From NCBI RefSeq assembly GCF_003711225.1, contig NZ_CP031030.1, positions 5,817,501 through 5,881,500 on the forward strand: a DNA stretch of 64,000 nt, read 5' to 3'. The position numbers and the translations under genes were made by a program. The notes under the pieces were generated by a model. The model had not been told where the DNA came from. It ran no database searches and was given only the letters and a program-made list of their open reading frames with translations. Source of the stretch: Runella sp. SP2. GTDB taxonomy: Bacteria > Bacteroidota > Bacteroidia > Cytophagales > Spirosomataceae. This document shows positions 35,002 through 44,648 of the stretch, piece by piece. Each line of letters begins with the position of its first letter. The first letter of the stretch is position 1.

Positions 35002-35427
35002 TTAAGACTTCGGAAAGGTGGCAATGTATGTATCTTCCTTTTGTCTCATTACTAATTCGTCTTCATCTTCGTGGTCGTCATATCCCACTAAATGAAGAAC
35101 ACCGTGAGCAAGTACCCTTAATAATTCTTCTTTGAAGGTTTTTGATAATTGTTCGGCATTTTCTTTTACTCTGTCGATACTGATAAAAATATCTCCTTCA
35201 ACAATCCCTTCTATTTCTTCTGAATTATCAAAAGTGATAATATCGGTATAAAAATCATGATTAAGGTATTGCTGGTTTACGCTAAGTAAGTACTCGTCAG
35301 AACAAAAAATGTAATTTAATTGGTTCAGTTCAAACCCTTCGGACTCAATGATGTCTTTGAGCCACGTCTTTGTTTTACGCGGATTAGGAATTTTAAAATC
35401 CACGTCTTCGTTGAAAAATTGAATCAT
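35002..35427 (-). CDS. ybeY: Endoribonuclease YbeY (16S rRNA maturation)
   Basis: A 141-aa metal-dependent RNase. The zinc motif HxxxHxxxxxH is HGVLHLVGYDDH (His108, His112, His118). The upstream DIITFDNSEEIEGIVEGDIFIS strand-turn is the family core. Required for 16S 3'-end maturation and ribosome quality control. It lies 97 bp upstream of mnmG, separated by the parS-like palindrome. Confidence 0.95.
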   Translation of the reverse strand: MIQFFNEDVDFKIPNPRKTKTWLKDIIESEGFELNQLNYIFCSDEYLLSVNQQYLNHDFYTDIITFDNSEEIEGIVEGDIFISIDRVKENAEQLSKTFKEELLRVLAHGVLHLVGYDDHEDEDELVMRQKEDTYIATFPKS

Positions 35428-35682
35428 TGGGAGGATTGAATATTGGTCGTAGTTCTACTATAATATGCTCGATAATAACCCAGTTTTGCCCGTAAATTAC
35501 TGAAAACCAGCGTATTTTGTTGCTAGAAAGCATGGTTTCCCTAGACATTTGGGCGAAAATGAGTATCTAAAACGGGATGCTAAAACACTAAAAAAGCAGA
35601 GTAAAAGTAACCTTACTTCCTCTAAATTAATGAGTTAGCTTCTAATAATATAAGACAAAATTAAGGAAGAATAAGGGAAGTA

Positions 35683-36654
35683 TCAAAAGAGTTGTTTCCA
35701 CGTCCCTTTGATTCTGTTGTATTTGAGGGTGCTCGGAAGAGCTTTCCACCAATATTTATTGATAGTCACGGCAAAAGACGGTTGCATGTAACAATTGATG
35801 GCACAACCCTCGCAAGCAGGAAGACGGCCTTCTAGTGCGACTAACTTTTGAACTTCGTCAGAGAGATATAGCTCATATAAATTATTCTCAATCGCAAATT
35901 CTTTCAGCCCTAAATGATAACAGGGTAGTACGAGTTTGTTTTCAGGAGAAATGACAATGGTAGTACTACCAGCAAGGCAAATGGGGGAATCTGTGTGGTT
36001 TCCACCATCAAGACGTAACTGAATGAAGGCATCATTGAGATAAACATTGCTTTTTTTTCCCCACTGCCTAAGCTGCTGTAATGCCGCTGGAGACAGCTGT
36101 GAGCCCACTTTATTGTACTCAAAGACGGGATTTAGGATAAGTACAAGGCCGTGAGGTTTGCATATTTCTTGCCAAACCTTTTCTATCTGGTGAATATTCG
36201 ACTCAAAAACGGTAAAAAGTATGTCTGGACGCTCTCCCAACGACTTCGCGATTTGGATAGACTCCATGACTTTGTCGAAACATTTTACCCCTCGGGATAA
36301 ATCATGTTCGTCTCGCTCAGGAGAATCAAGAGAAAAATGGAGCATGTCAACCAACCCCCGAAGGCGATTGGCATATTTAGGATATAACAGGCAGTTGGTG
36401 GTAATGGTAGTCAACAGACCCAGCCGTTTACATTCCTTTAGCAGCTCGTCAAGCTGACGATGTAATAATGGTTCTCCTCCTGTGAAGTCAACGACTTTCA
36501 CCCCTAATCGTTTCAGGGCAGCAAGATTAGCTTTGGCTTCTTGGAGGGTTATGTATGGTGAAGGTCGCTCCCAAATGTCACAAAAACTACAAGCGGCGTT
36601 ACAGCGATACGTCACATAGTAATTACACAAGACAGGGTGGGATACAAGACGCAT
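35683..36654 (-). CDS. Radical SAM protein with C-terminal cysteine cluster
   Basis: 323 aa from the ATG at 36654 (MRLVSHPVLCNYYVT). An upstream start at 36735 would overlap accD and run through its terminator, so I reject it. The 4Fe-4S motif is CNAACSFC (Cys18, Cys22, Cys25), followed by VDFTGGEPLLH. A SPASM/Twitch-like auxiliary region has ICLAGSTTIVIS, CYHLGLKEFA and ACEGCAINCYM. Family includes peptide- and cofactor-modifying enzymes; no substrate peptide is seen nearby. Confidence 0.88.
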   Translation of the reverse strand: MRLVSHPVLCNYYVTYRCNAACSFCDIWERPSPYITLQEAKANLAALKRLGVKVVDFTGGEPLLHRQLDELLKECKRLGLLTTITTNCLLYPKYANRLRGLVDMLHFSLDSPERDEHDLSRGVKCFDKVMESIQIAKSLGERPDILFTVFESNIHQIEKVWQEICKPHGLVLILNPVFEYNKVGSQLSPAALQQLRQWGKKSNVYLNDAFIQLRLDGGNHTDSPICLAGSTTIVISPENKLVLPCYHLGLKEFAIENNLYELYLSDEVQKLVALEGRLPACEGCAINCYMQPSFAVTINKYWWKALPSTLKYNRIKGTWKQLF

Positions 36655-36667
36655 AGGGTGCAATAAA

Positions 36668-36700
36668 ACTTTCTGGAAAGCTTTATACTTTCCAGAAAGT
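36668..36700 (-). terminator. Terminator of accD
   Basis: actttctggaaag/ctttccagaaagt, a perfect 13-bp stem with 7-nt loop, followed on minus by ttttatt. Confidence 0.85.
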
Positions 36701-36706
36701 GGGAGT

Positions 36707-37549
36707 TTATTGAAGCATTCGTAGTAAACTCGCAAGCTTATCTTTTAAATCTTTGCGATCGACGATAAAATCTAGGAAGCCGTGTTCTAAGACAAATTCT
36801 GCACTTTGAAAACCTTTGGGCAAATCTTTACCAATGGTTTCGCGAATAACACGTGGTCCCGCAAATCCAATAAGTGCGCCAGGTTCGGCAATATTAAAAT
36901 CACCTAACATGGCATAGGATGCCGTAACACCACCAGTAGTGGGATCTGTAAGTAAAGATATATAAGGAATTTTTGCCTCCGACAAGAGCGCAAGCTTGGC
37001 CGAAGTTTTTGCCATTTGCATTAATGAATAGCCTGCTTCCATCATTCGTGCGCCACCAGAGCGAGAAATCATCAAAAACGGCATTTTGTTTTGCAATGCG
37101 TGGTCAATCCCTCTGGCTATCTTCTCTCCTACTACCGAGCCCATAGAACCACCAATAAAGTTGAAATCCATGCAACTTACCACAATGTCGAGCTCATCCA
37201 TTTTCCCATAAGCGGTACGCACGGCATCTTTTAATCCTGTTTTCTTTACGGTGTCACGGATACGATCGGGATACTTCTTTGTATCTTCAAAATTCAGAGG
37301 ATCTCCCGAGAGCATATTGGCATCGAGTTCGGTGTATTCTGCATTGTCAAAAAGAACTGAGAAATAGGCTTCCGAACCAATTTTTTCGTGATAATTACAT
37401 TTTACGCACGTATAAGCATTGACTTTATGTTCGCGAGTGTGCATAACATGCTTGCAGCTAGGGCACTGATACCAAAGCCCATCAGGAGCTTCGCGTTTCA
37501 TTTCGGTGGGCGTCTGAATGCCCCTTTCTTTTCTAGTAAACCAAGACAT
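36707..37549 (-). CDS. accD: Acetyl-CoA carboxylase carboxyltransferase subunit beta
   Basis: A 280-aa crotonase-fold protein with the N-terminal zinc ribbon of AccD: CPSCKHVM and CVKCNYHEK. The core includes [20 protein letters not shown] and the [16 protein letters not shown] acyl-CoA-binding strand. With AccA it carboxylates acetyl-CoA to malonyl-CoA, the first step of fatty-acid synthesis. AccA is not in the window. Ends at a strong terminator. Confidence 0.96.
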   Translation of the reverse strand: MSWFTRKERGIQTPTEMKREAPDGLWYQCPSCKHVMHTREHKVNAYTCVKCNYHEKIGSEAYFSVLFDNAEYTELDANMLSGDPLNFEDTKKYPDRIRDTVKKTGLKDAVRTAYGKMDELDIVVSCMDFNFIGGSMGSVVGEKIARGIDHALQNKMPFLMISRSGGARMMEAGYSLMQMAKTSAKLALLSEAKIPYISLLTDPTTGGVTASYAMLGDFNIAEPGALIGFAGPRVIRETIGKDLPKGFQSAEFVLEHGFLDFIVDRKDLKDKLASLLRMLQ

Positions 37550-37672
37550 GAGTTAGATTCGAGTTTTGATTTGTGTACATTGAGTTTAGATAAGACGCTG
37601 ATAATCAAACTCAATAGTGTTTTGAGCCTTTTAAAGGCCGCGCCAAAGATACATAAGAAATCAATCTATGTG

Positions 37673-38380
37673 TCAAAGTGATAGATAATACTTGCGTTTT
37701 GACTCAGGAAAACGTTCAATAGCGTACCGTAATGCGGTTCGAGGCATTTGTTGGGTATGGGTATCTAAAAACTCTTCAAGGACAAGCTCGTCACGTTTTC
37801 CTACCTCGCGCAACATCCACCCTACTGCTTTGTGGATAAGATCGTGAGAATGAGATAATAGAAGCTCTGCAATACGCAAGGTGTCACTAAATTGATTGTG
37901 TTTGATAAAATACCAAGTGGATACCATTGCCACGCGTTGCGCCCAAAGATGAGGGCGTTGTGCCAAGTCATAAAGAATGCTGCGGTCTTGTTTCAATAAA
38001 TAAGCACCAACAATATCGCGGCAGGTGACATCTACCAAATCCCAATTGTTGATGTAATCAAGGTGCGTAAGGTAAAAATCAAAAATTTGTTTCTGAGCGG
38101 TGGGGTCTTTTTTTGATTTCTGAAAATGCTTCATTAAACCAATCAAAGAAGCCATTCTAATTTCGTGATAAGGGCTAATAAGAAGCGCTTGCCATTCTGA
38201 AATAGACAGGTACGCGTATTTTGCAACCACAGACCGTATTTCGGGCATGGTAATGCCTAAAAATAAATCTCCTTCTCCATATTGGCCTTTCCCTGTTTTA
38301 AAAAAGCGCGAAAGAAAGGCAGCCTTTTCGGGGCTGCCTAGGGAGTATAAATCTTTTTGAATCGAATCAATTCCTGCCAT
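37673..38380 (-). CDS. DNA alkylation repair protein (AlkD-like)
   Basis: A 235-aa all-helical HEAT-like protein matching the AlkD family: FLSRFFKTGKGQYGEGDLFLG, NNWDLVDVTCRDIVGAYLL (WD/VD catalytic segment) and LLSHSHDLIHKAVGWMLREVG followed by KRD. AlkD removes N3- and N7-alkylated bases. The start lies one base after the ftsZ stop, so it is expressed with the division operon. Confidence 0.92.
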   Translation of the reverse strand: MAGIDSIQKDLYSLGSPEKAAFLSRFFKTGKGQYGEGDLFLGITMPEIRSVVAKYAYLSISEWQALLISPYHEIRMASLIGLMKHFQKSKKDPTAQKQIFDFYLTHLDYINNWDLVDVTCRDIVGAYLLKQDRSILYDLAQRPHLWAQRVAMVSTWYFIKHNQFSDTLRIAELLLSHSHDLIHKAVGWMLREVGKRDELVLEEFLDTHTQQMPRTALRYAIERFPESKRKYYLSL

Positions 38381-38381
38381 T

Positions 38382-39914
38382 TTACCTTTTGTGCTTGTCT
38401 AAAACAATCTGAATGAACACTTCGTCAGGTGAATTTGGTTTTTGGAATAAAACAACGTTTTGACGCAGGAAAGCAGGTTTGTCGAGTTCTTTCTCCGAAT
38501 ATTTTCCAAAGGAAATATCGTGCACAAGGCGACGCAAAATTTCGGGGTCTTCCTGTGGTTCTTCAGGTGTTTTTTCAACAACTGGCGGTTTCGGCGGTTT
38601 TGGTGGCTCCTCAAAGGCAGGTTTTGGCGGCTGGGTTTGTTGTACTTCCACCTTTGGCAGCTCTTGCACAGGCTTTGTTACCTCAATTTTTGCTTCTTTC
38701 ACCTCTGGCTTTTGCGGTGATACAGAAATAGGTGAATTGCTAGTAGTCGCTGTCGATTGCCTTGGATTATACTCCGTTGTCTTACGCTCTGTTGAAGGGG
38801 GTAACGAAGTATTTCTCTGTATGGTATCAGAAACCGATGGTAGTTGAACGGGCTCTTTTCGCTGCTTTACACTTGTGTCATAATTAAACGGCAAGTGAGA
38901 GTCTTCAAAACCCGCCGCAATAACTGTCACCAACAACTGATCACCAAGGGCATCATCAAAAATAATACCCACTTTACACATGTCAGCTTCGTCTCCGATG
39001 AGTCCTTCGATGTAGTCAGTAATAATCATTTGCTCATCAAGCGTAGCCATGTGTTCTTCTTGCGTACTTGAAGCAAGCGTCACAAGAATACGTTTGGCAC
39101 CACGAATGTCACGGTTGTTGAGAAGTGGAGAGTTAAGCGCGGCCTCAATCGCCAATTCAGCCCGATGCTCGCCCGATGAAACCGCAGAACTCATCACAGA
39201 CGTACCAGCACCTTGAAGTACTTTTTTGACGTCCATGAAATCGGAGTTGACACTTCCGTGGACGGTGATAATTTCTGCAATACTTTTTACGGCGTTTGAG
39301 AGAACGTTATCAGCGTGCTCGTAAGCACGGAGAATCGGTAATTTTCCGTATAACTTAGCCAATTCGTCGTTAAGAATCACCAGCACAGTGTCGCAATGTT
39401 CTTTGAGGGCATTGATACCATCGATGGCTTGGTTCTTCTTAATACGGCCTTCGTGGCTGTAAGGGGCAGTTACAACCGCAACGGTTAACATCCCCATTTC
39501 TTTGGCCACTTTTGCAATGACAGGAGCAGCACCAGTACCTGTTCCTCCCCCCATACCAGCAGTAATAAATACCATCTGGGTTGGAGGTTGCATCAATTGA
39601 CGAATATATTCAATACTCTCTTCTGCAGCGCTGCGGCCAGTAGCAGAATCAGTTCCTGCTCCTAAGCCTTTGAGACTATCGGCTCCTAATTGAATTCTGT
39701 TATTGATAGGACTACGCATCAACGCCTGTTTGTCGGTATTACATACCACAAACACCACATCTTTGATGCCTTTTTTATACATGTGGTTGACGGCGTTGCT
39801 ACCTCCCCCTCCTACACCAATTACTTTGATGATAGGGGCATCGTCTAAGTGGGTTGACTCTTCCATAACAAACTCGTAGTCGTGCTCAAAAACGTTTTTT
39901 CGTGCAAAAACCAT
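38382..39914 (-). CDS. ftsZ: Cell division protein FtsZ
   Basis: A 510-aa tubulin-like GTPase. The start gives [22 protein letters not shown] site [20 protein letters not shown] and the tubulin signature [16 protein letters not shown]7 loop around NLDVKKVL-like [14 protein letters not shown] long Pro/Gln/Glu-rich linker (about 345-455) is extended compared with E. coli, typical for this phylum. The C-terminal conserved peptide is [12 protein letters not shown]. Forms the Z ring; FtsA precedes it by 46 bp. Confidence 0.98.
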   Translation of the reverse strand: MVFARKNVFEHDYEFVMEESTHLDDAPIIKVIGVGGGGSNAVNHMYKKGIKDVVFVVCNTDKQALMRSPINNRIQLGADSLKGLGAGTDSATGRSAAEESIEYIRQLMQPPTQMVFITAGMGGGTGTGAAPVIAKVAKEMGMLTVAVVTAPYSHEGRIKKNQAIDGINALKEHCDTVLVILNDELAKLYGKLPILRAYEHADNVLSNAVKSIAEIITVHGSVNSDFMDVKKVLQGAGTSVMSSAVSSGEHRAELAIEAALNSPLLNNRDIRGAKRILVTLASSTQEEHMATLDEQMIITDYIEGLIGDEADMCKVGIIFDDALGDQLLVTVIAAGFEDSHLPFNYDTSVKQRKEPVQLPSVSDTIQRNTSLPPSTERKTTEYNPRQSTATTSNSPISVSPQKPEVKEAKIEVTKPVQELPKVEVQQTQPPKPAFEEPPKPPKPPVVEKTPEEPQEDPEILRRLVHDISFGKYSEKELDKPAFLRQNVVLFQKPNSPDEVFIQIVLDKHKR

Positions 39915-39960
39915 ATTTTCTTAAAAATAAACAAACTAGGTAGGGATATTTTGGCCTTTA

Positions 39961-41325
39961 TTAATAATCGTCGTGTCCTTTGATGTCATCTTGGGTAAGA
40001 CCTTTCCAAATAAAGGTACTGATTTCTTTAATGGTTGATTCCTGAGACGTGCTTTTGCGAAAACCAGGGATAGACCAGCTACTGCTTGGTTTTTTTTGCT
40101 CTGGCTCAGGACTAACCGTTGTTTTTTCGATTCGTTTATCGAGTGGTTTTACACTAGACCAGGCCAACCCTAGTGCTGTAGTGTAAGATGGGTCAGTGAT
40201 AAGCGAATCAAGCGCGCTATTGCTTCGTTCGAGGTTTTTTGGCGAGCCAATCTGAACGTACATTCCTGTGATTTCTCGAAAAATGCTCTCAATTCCCTTA
40301 ATTTTTGACGTCCCACCCGTCAATATGATTCCTGCACGTAATTTGTGCTCATATCCTGCTTTTTTGATTTCGGACAGAACTAAAGCGGCGATTTCACGCA
40401 ATCTAGCTCTGGCAATCAAAATGACATTTCGTGCTACAATTTCGATGGGTGGAATACCTTCGGCAGTTGGGATAACCAACATTGTGTTGAGTGAACAGTT
40501 TTTTGGCTCGGTTTCGCCAAGGAATATTTTGGCTTCTTCAGCGCTTTCATGGGTAAGATGACAGCCCTCGCGAATATCGTTCGTAATGTGATTGCCTCCA
40601 AAAGGTAAGACTACAGTATGACATAATAACCCATCGTGATAAATGGCAATGTCGGTAGTTCCGCCGCCAATATCAACAAGTACAACCCCTAGGCTTTTGT
40701 GGTCTTCGGAAAGAATAGCCAAGCCAGAAGCCAGTGGAGAAGCCGAAAAACCATCTTCTTCATTGACCGAAAGGTTCGCTTTTTGGAGTGAGTCTTTGAT
40801 TTGGTGCAACGCCGATTTTTTTGCGGTAATGATTTTAAAATCACCGCTTAATTTAAGTCCAGTATGCCCAACAGGGTCAATAATTTCGTGCTGTTCTCCA
40901 ACCGAAAACTTGAGTGGAAGCAAGTGAATAATTTGATTCGTATCAGAATCAAACGTTTGCTGCATGGTTTCAAACAACGATTTTACATCTCTTCCTTGCA
41001 CACCAACGGCGTGGCAGGCCACGGAGCCTGTTTCCGACGTTGTTGCTAAGTGTGTCCCACTTACATTGACAGATGCGAATAGGTTATGAGATAACAAATC
41101 AATGCGATCCGCTTTTTTGGCTGCCATTTCGAGCGCTTGACGAATGGCGTCTTTGGTTTTAATAGGGTTATTGATGTTCCCACGATGAACACCTTCATTG
41201 CGGGCTGACCCCATCCCTATCACCTGAAGCATCGTATGGTTACTTAGCTTTTTGGGTTTTGCTAAAACCGCAGCTACTTTGGTGCTACCAATGTCTATTC
41301 CTAAATAAATTTCGTGTTCTGACAT
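39961..41325 (-). CDS. ftsA: Cell division protein FtsA
   Basis: A 454-aa actin-like ATPase: YLGIDIGSTKVAAVLA phosphate-1, the 1C subdomain, VVLVDIGGGTTDIAIYHDG phosphate-2, and ILTGGTSKIKGIESI adenosine motif. An amphipathic C-terminus (FIWKGLTQDDIKG) tethers FtsZ to the membrane. Between ftsQ and ftsZ in the division operon. Confidence 0.97.
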   Translation of the reverse strand: MSEHEIYLGIDIGSTKVAAVLAKPKKLSNHTMLQVIGMGSARNEGVHRGNINNPIKTKDAIRQALEMAAKKADRIDLLSHNLFASVNVSGTHLATTSETGSVACHAVGVQGRDVKSLFETMQQTFDSDTNQIIHLLPLKFSVGEQHEIIDPVGHTGLKLSGDFKIITAKKSALHQIKDSLQKANLSVNEEDGFSASPLASGLAILSEDHKSLGVVLVDIGGGTTDIAIYHDGLLCHTVVLPFGGNHITNDIREGCHLTHESAEEAKIFLGETEPKNCSLNTMLVIPTAEGIPPIEIVARNVILIARARLREIAALVLSEIKKAGYEHKLRAGIILTGGTSKIKGIESIFREITGMYVQIGSPKNLERSNSALDSLITDPSYTTALGLAWSSVKPLDKRIEKTTVSPEPEQKKPSSSWSIPGFRKSTSQESTIKEISTFIWKGLTQDDIKGHDDY

Positions 41326-41394
41326 GATGTGCTAAGGCTTTAATAAAAACTTATGATATGTACTATTGATAGGTTGGTGATGAATAGAAAAGGA

Positions 41395-42159
41395 TTATTC
41401 ACACACTATCTGATTTTTAAATTTTACACTTACTCGATGGTATTTTTCCCAACCACTGATGGGAAGGATGGTCTTATAAAAGACCTTTAACTTCTCAAAT
41501 TTGAGGTCTGCGTCTTCTGGAAAACCAAAATCAATTTGGTGTTGTCCCACTTGGGGGGTTAATGTTAGTTCTCCGTCTTCTGCCACAATCACTTCGGTCA
41601 CTTGAGATTTCCAAAAAGAATTTTGCTGTAGCTGTTTTAAAAACTCTATCAGCTGTTCTCCTTTGGGAGATTTGATGGCTTTGGCATTTTTGAAAAAATC
41701 GCCTGAAAGAATAACCGTACGAGCGGCAAATCGTCCAGAAAGAGGAATAATGTCCCCAGATTCCGTTAAGTACCCCCCTGATTCGGCCGTTATTGACTGA
41801 GTTGCTTCGTTAAAGTTACCCATTATTCGGCCAATGGGGCGTTGCTGTTCGATTGCTACGACCAAATTTCCTGATAAATCTCGAAAAACGTCACATTTTT
41901 TTATCAAACGGTTTTTTAGGACTCTTTTTTCGAGCCCTTTAAAGTTAATATCCGAAAAATTCATCCCTTCAACCACATCAACTCCTTTCACAGTGAGTAG
42001 GTCTTTGATGTCTTGTTCGCTAAAAAAAGGATACTCTGCTTTGTTATCGAGCCTCACCACGACACTTTTACATCGTTTGTTATTTTGTTGATACTCAACG
42101 TAAAATAACACTGCTCCAATCGTTAATACCCCTAAAATGATCCAAATCCAGCGTTTCAT
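41395..42159 (-). CDS. ftsQ: Cell division protein FtsQ/DivIB
   Basis: A 254-aa bitopic protein: one N-terminal membrane span (WIWIILGVLTIGAVLFYVEY), then a POTRA-like domain (about 32-105, FSEQDIKDLLTVKG) and a beta domain ending in EKYHRVSVKFKNQIVCE. Divisome scaffold linking FtsA/FtsZ to FtsL-FtsB and the cell-wall synthases. Position between murC (5 bp) and ftsA supports the call; sequence alone is diverged. Confidence 0.9.
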   Translation of the reverse strand: MKRWIWIILGVLTIGAVLFYVEYQQNNKRCKSVVVRLDNKAEYPFFSEQDIKDLLTVKGVDVVEGMNFSDINFKGLEKRVLKNRLIKKCDVFRDLSGNLVVAIEQQRPIGRIMGNFNEATQSITAESGGYLTESGDIIPLSGRFAARTVILSGDFFKNAKAIKSPKGEQLIEFLKQLQQNSFWKSQVTEVIVAEDGELTLTPQVGQHQIDFGFPEDADLKFEKLKVFYKTILPISGWEKYHRVSVKFKNQIVCE

Positions 42160-42164
42160 GGTCG

Positions 42165-43547
42165 TTAAGTTGTTTGCAACACGTCTTTGATGGGTAAAAT
42201 GTACCGATCAATATCCCCTGCCCCAATGGTTGTTACAACATCACATGTTTGTTGTTTAAGTACATCTATTAACTCCGACTTCAAACATTGCACTTTGTCA
42301 CATGTTATCTTTTGGAATATTAAATCGGAGCTTACCCCTTCGATTGGTAACTCACGAGCGGGATAAATATCCAATAAGATAACACGGTCTGCCAACGATA
42401 AACTTTCAGCAAATTCGTCGGCAAAATCACGCGTACGGCTGAACAAGTGCGGCTGAAAAATAGCCGTTACGTGCCGATTTGGGTAAAGCGCCTTGGCTGA
42501 TGACAAAAATGCTTTTACCTCTGCGGGGTGATGGGCATAATCATCAATTAAGACTTTGGTATCGGTTTTGAGGTAATATTCAAAACGGCGTTTTACACCT
42601 CCAAACGATGCGATGGCTGCACGAATTTGGTCGTCTGAGAGACCTATTTCCAAACCTACGGCGATGGCAGCAATGGCATTTTCAACGTTATGAAAACCAG
42701 GGACTTTGAGGGTTAGGTCTTTGATGATTCCGTTTGGATGTACCGCATCAAAGAGGAAACAAGCATTTTCGATACGCACGTTTTCGGCGTGGTAGTCACC
42801 TTCGTCGATAGAATACTCAAAAACCTTGGCTTGGGTCTTTTCGGCTAATTGTAGCCCTTTGCGCATGAACAAGCGCCCTTGGGGCTTTATCTGACTTACA
42901 TAAGCCGAAAAAGAAGCAAGTACCGAGTCGTGAGTGCCGTAAATATCCAAGTGGTCGGCATCAGTGGAGGTAACTATCGCAATTTCGGGAAAAAGGGTCA
43001 AAAACGACCGATCAAATTCGTCGGCTTCAACAACACATGGTACTTTTTTTAATTCGTCTGTTGGTTCATTTAGCAACATATTGGTACCATAATTTTGCGT
43101 GATTCCACCCAAAAAAGCGGCACAATTGATGCCCGAATGCCGTAAAATATGCGCTGTCATCGAAGAGGTTGTTGTTTTACCGTGGGTTCCCGCCACCCCA
43201 ATCGTAAACATTCCACCCGCGATTAAACCTAAAACCTGAGAACGTTTTTGAAGGATAAACCCATGTTGTTTAAGGTAATTATACTCTGAGTGATCAGCTG
43301 GTATAGCAGGGGTAAATACAACCAATGTTTGAGCGGTGTCCTTCAAAAAATTCGCAGGAATGCGCGCAATATCATCTTCGAAATGAACCGAAATTCCTTC
43401 TTGTTCTAAGGTGTCGGTGAGGGCAGTAGCAGTACGGTCATAGCCAGCTACTGCAAAGCCGTTGATGTTGAACCAACGCGCCAATGCACTCATACCGATG
43501 CCTCCGATGCCAAGAAAGTAGATGTATTTGAAATGTTGAATATTCAT
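42165..43547 (-). CDS. murC: UDP-N-acetylmuramate-L-alanine ligase MurC
   Basis: A 460-aa Mur ligase. UDP-binding start YFLGIGGIGMSALARWFNING, ATP site GVAGTHGKTTTSSM, and the HHPAEVKAFL region of the C-terminal domain (DDYAHHPAEVKAFLSSAKALY). Adds L-Ala to UDP-MurNAc, the first stem-peptide residue, in the cytoplasm. Starts 1 bp after the murG stop. Confidence 0.97.
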   Translation of the reverse strand: MNIQHFKYIYFLGIGGIGMSALARWFNINGFAVAGYDRTATALTDTLEQEGISVHFEDDIARIPANFLKDTAQTLVVFTPAIPADHSEYNYLKQHGFILQKRSQVLGLIAGGMFTIGVAGTHGKTTTSSMTAHILRHSGINCAAFLGGITQNYGTNMLLNEPTDELKKVPCVVEADEFDRSFLTLFPEIAIVTSTDADHLDIYGTHDSVLASFSAYVSQIKPQGRLFMRKGLQLAEKTQAKVFEYSIDEGDYHAENVRIENACFLFDAVHPNGIIKDLTLKVPGFHNVENAIAAIAVGLEIGLSDDQIRAAIASFGGVKRRFEYYLKTDTKVLIDDYAHHPAEVKAFLSSAKALYPNRHVTAIFQPHLFSRTRDFADEFAESLSLADRVILLDIYPARELPIEGVSSDLIFQKITCDKVQCLKSELIDVLKQQTCDVVTTIGAGDIDRYILPIKDVLQTT

Positions 43548-43548
43548 T

Positions 43549-44640
43549 TTAAATCAGACTTAGTACGGTTTCTGCAATTTCTTTTGCCGCGTTAGGTTTT
43601 GCTAGTTTCTTGATATTTTTGCTTAATTCTTGCTGTTTATCGACATCCTGTAACAACCGCAATGTGGTTTGAACAAGTTCGTCTTTGGCGTCTTTGTCCT
43701 TCACCAAAAGTGCCGCGTTTTGTTCTACCAAGCTCATCGCATTTTTGGTTTGATGGTCTTCGGATGCGTAAGGGAAAGGAACCAAAATAGCTGGTTTTTC
43801 TACCAAACATAACTCCGATACTGATAATGCACCAGCCCTAGATACCACTACGTCGGCAAGGGCATAGGCCAAGTCCATTTCATAGATAAAATCAAAAGCC
43901 CGAGCATAGGGTGTTTTTAGTGCCTCTACAGCTGCTTTTGCACGTTCTGCATAGGGTTTTCCTGTTTGCCAAAGCACTTGGTAGCCCGAATCTATGATCA
44001 TTTTCAGGCCAGCTTCGATACTTTCATTGATGGTTTTTGCGCCCAAACTTCCACCAATGACGAGCAAAGTTTTGTGATTAGGTTGCAAACCAAAACGCTC
44101 ATAGGCTAATTCGCGTTTGTTTATACTATCCACAATATCATTCCTAACGGGATTACCTGTTAGTTTGAGCTTATTTTTTGGAAAGAAAGCCTCCATGTTG
44201 GGGTAGGCTACACAAATGGCTTTGGCACGTTTTGCCAAGAGTTTATTGGTAATTCCTGCGTACGAATTTTGCTCCTGAATAAGCGTTGGAATGCCCATCA
44301 AGGAAGCAACCATCAACAATGGTCCACTGGCAAATCCTCCCACGCCAATGGCTATATCGGGCTGAAAGCTTTTGATAATGCTTCTGGCCTTCAACAAACT
44401 ACGCGTTAGTTTGAAAGGAAACGAGAGATTATCGGCCGAAAGCTCACGTTTTATTCCCGAAATAGGCAGGCCAATGATTTCATAACCCGCTTTGGGGACT
44501 TTTTCCATTTCCATCTTTCCCAATGCTCCCACAAACAAAATCTGTATGGTAGGATCAATGGCTTTTAGGGAATTGGCAATGGCGATGGCAGGGTAAATAT
44601 GCCCTCCAGTACCTCCTCCGCTTATGATTACTTTCTTCAT
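43549..44640 (-). CDS. murG: Lipid II synthase MurG
   Basis: A 363-aa GT28 enzyme: GGGTGGHIYPAIAIANSLK glycine-rich loop 1, GVGGFASGPLLMVASLMGIP, and the C-domain VVSRAGALSVSELCLVEKPA with the UDP-GlcNAc-binding Glu. Transfers GlcNAc to lipid I at the inner membrane face, making lipid II. In the murD-ftsW-murG-murC order typical of dcw clusters. Confidence 0.97.
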   Translation of the reverse strand: MKKVIISGGGTGGHIYPAIAIANSLKAIDPTIQILFVGALGKMEMEKVPKAGYEIIGLPISGIKRELSADNLSFPFKLTRSLLKARSIIKSFQPDIAIGVGGFASGPLLMVASLMGIPTLIQEQNSYAGITNKLLAKRAKAICVAYPNMEAFFPKNKLKLTGNPVRNDIVDSINKRELAYERFGLQPNHKTLLVIGGSLGAKTINESIEAGLKMIIDSGYQVLWQTGKPYAERAKAAVEALKTPYARAFDFIYEMDLAYALADVVVSRAGALSVSELCLVEKPAILVPFPYASEDHQTKNAMSLVEQNAALLVKDKDAKDELVQTTLRLLQDVDKQQELSKNIKKLAKPNAAKEIAETVLSLI

Positions 44641-44648
44641 AGGTTTTC

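Noticed and set aside
36655-36735. N-terminal extension of the radical SAM protein
   Set aside because: It overlaps accD and spans the accD terminator.
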